Origin: Lentimicrobiaceae bacterium
GTDB taxonomy: Bacteria; Bacteroidota; Bacteroidia; Bacteroidales; JALOCA01
Length of the DNA: 16,382 bases
Assembly (NCBI GenBank): GCA_023227965.1
Contig: JALOCA010000052.1
Span: forward strand, 1-16,382
Direction of reading: 5' to 3'
Below the pieces are notes generated by a model that ran no database searches, was not told the origin of the DNA, and saw only the letters and a list, made by a program, of their open reading frames with translations. Both the position numbers and the translations under genes were made by a program. Shown here piece after piece: positions 15,185 through 16,382 of this stretch; the first letter of the stretch is position 1, and every line of letters begins with the position of its first letter.

Positions 15185-16382
15185 ATGAAAACAATAGCAT
15201 TAATTATTGCTTTGGCAATGGCACCTTACCTTGCAATGGTACCTTGCTTTGCAACTACGTATTATGTTGCTCCAAATGGGAGTAATAGTAATAATGGAAC
15301 TTCTGTCGGAACTCCATTTCTTACAATTCAAAAATCTCTGGATGTAGCAATTGCTGGGGATACTGTTAATATTATGGCAGGGACTTATCCTGAAGCACTT
15401 GTTTTAAAAACCACTGGCTCTTCTTCTGCCAGGATAACAGTACGGAATTATAACGGGGCTTCAGTGACTGTTAGTTCTGGCAATTCCAAAGCTCTGCGGG
15501 CTGGCGGTCGAAGACATTATTACGTCTTCGATGGCTTGAGATTCATCACGGATCATATGGTTTACGATGCTCCCTATGATAATGATTTCACTTTGGATTT
15601 CAAGGACGTGATATGGGACGGCAATACTACTGACGCGGGAAACTGCGGATTCATTGTGCGCAACTGCTATGTCGAGGGAGCCATACGGATCTATGGGCAT
15701 GGCATTCTGGTGGAGAATTGCGAGCTAAACGGGAAATCGTTATGGAGAAACGGGATAATGGACGGTTATACTTCCTCCCATGACAACATTTATAGAAGGA
15801 ACACTATTTATGGGTATAAAGATCGCGGCGTGTGGTCGATGCAATATACGGATAATATCCTCATCGAAGAGAACATCATCCATGATATTTATAATCCGTC
15901 GAATGGGAACAGCATCCAAGCCGGCGTCGACTGCGACGGGGCTGGCCACCCTGTCACTCGCTGTATCGTGCGCAAGAACACCATCTATAATGTGGGCGGA
16001 CGCTTGGTCGAGATGGAGAATAGCTTCAACAGCGTGGTCGAGGACAACATCGGTCATGACTCGAAACTGATGGGCATCCACTTCATCAATTATGGGTTAG
16101 GCTCTGCTGATTTCACCTCTGATGCCGAGCATCGGACCACGAACACCAATTCCATCGTCCGAAACAACATCGTCTATAACACGACCCAGGACGGGATCAT
16201 TATCAGGGCTGCACCTGGCACAAAGATCTATAACAACACCATCTTCAATGTTTCCGGCACTAAAGGATATTATGGGGCGATCTCCCTGATTGCTTACGGG
16301 GGTTATTATAGCCACAACGTGGATATCCGTAACAACATAGTCATGCAGGGAAAACCTTGGGCGATTTATATCGATCAGCCTT
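15185..16382 (+). CDS. Secreted right-handed parallel beta-helix protein (3' end outside window)
   Basis: The frame is open from ATG 15185 to the right edge (399 codons) without a stop. A signal peptide covers about residues 1-23 (MKTIALIIALAMAPYLAMVP then CFA). Next comes a DUF1565-like start of a beta-helix: TTYYVAPNGSNSNNGTSVGT, PFLTIQKSLDVAIAGDTVNI and MAGTYPEALVLK (about 24-75). From about residue 155 on, coils with the regular hydrophobic-Asn pattern repeat: FIVRNCYVEGAIRI, ILVENCELNG, NIYRRNTIYGY, ILIEENIIHDI, CIVRKNTIYNVGG, SVVEDNIGHD, SIVRNNIVYNTTQDGIIIRA, KIYNNTIFNVSG, VDIRNNIV. This is the fold of many polysaccharide lyases, pectinases and epimerases; the missing C-terminus and unassigned active site prevent a family call. 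Codon choice changes along the gene: AAT and TTT early, mostly AAC, ATC, TTC and GTC later, unlike the neighbouring PUL genes. Confidence 0.85.
   Translation, partial: MKTIALIIALAMAPYLAMVPCFATTYYVAPNGSNSNNGTSVGTPFLTIQKSLDVAIAGDTVNIMAGTYPEALVLKTTGSSSARITVRNYNGASVTVSSGNSKALRAGGRRHYYVFDGLRFITDHMVYDAPYDNDFTLDFKDVIWDGNTTDAGNCGFIVRNCYVEGAIRIYGHGILVENCELNGKSLWRNGIMDGYTSSHDNIYRRNTIYGYKDRGVWSMQYTDNILIEENIIHDIYNPSNGNSIQAGVDCDGAGHPVTRCIVRKNTIYNVGGRLVEMENSFNSVVEDNIGHDSKLMGIHFINYGLGSADFTSDAEHRTTNTNSIVRNNIVYNTTQDGIIIRAAPGTKIYNNTIFNVSGTKGYYGAISLIAYGGYYSHNVDIRNNIVMQGKPWAIYIDQP
15215..15250 (+). repeat. Imperfect 18-bp tandem duplication inside the signal peptide
   Basis: GCAATGGCACCTTACCTT (15215-15232) is followed directly by GCAATGGTACCTTGCTTT (15233-15250), matching at 15 of 18 positions, and then by another GCA. 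It encodes AMAPYL-AMVPCF-A and lengthens the hydrophobic signal peptide by six residues without changing the frame. Confidence 0.7.

Noticed and set aside
15461..16315. Three consecutive minus-strand ORFs (79, 113 and 72 codons) at the right end
   Set aside because: They mirror the beta-helix gene, whose + frame is continuously open with a signal peptide and repeated coils; the minus frames have no family features.

Overview
The window looks like a Bacteroidota (probably Bacteroidales-type) chromosome segment carrying most of a polysaccharide utilization locus (PUL). The evidence is a pair of SusC/SusD-type outer-membrane transporter modules, an ECF sigma factor with a FecR-type anti-sigma factor, AT-rich intergenic DNA, and mostly absent Shine-Dalgarno sequences. 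All genes read on the + strand.

Layout: (1) 2-868, the C-terminal part of a probable glycoside hydrolase entering from the left. (2) 1118-3023, an ECF sigma factor and a one-TM FecR anti-sigma factor with a C-terminal DUF4974-like domain. (3) 3088-3115, a hairpin in the leader between fecR and susC that reads as a perfect intrinsic terminator on the MINUS strand, the position where Bacteroides PULs can encode a cis-antisense repressor RNA. (4) 3164-13250, four tightly spaced genes: SusC (with STN signalling domain), SusD, a second SusC (no STN), a second SusD. (5) 13301-13343, an 11-bp palindrome after the last SusD, probably ending the operon. (6) 13490-15008, a DoxX-type membrane domain joined to a TIM-barrel-like domain, split into two frames by a single extra base near 13661. 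(7) 15185 to the right edge, an open, incomplete right-handed beta-helix protein with a strong Shine-Dalgarno sequence and a codon style unlike its neighbours, probably acquired.

How it works together (inference from the families): a glycan fragment bound by a SusCD1 complex is sensed through the STN domain of SusC1, relayed to FecR in the inner membrane, which frees the ECF sigma factor to transcribe the transporter operon. The second SusCD pair, lacking STN, would import a related ligand or a different size class without signalling. A minus-strand RNA ending at about 3083 could damp SusC1 expression. The hydrolase and the beta-helix protein at the flanks may act on the glycan, but the substrate cannot be read from this window.

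No tRNA, rRNA, CRISPR array, insertion sequence or integrase was seen. There is no gene-free stretch above 300 bases.
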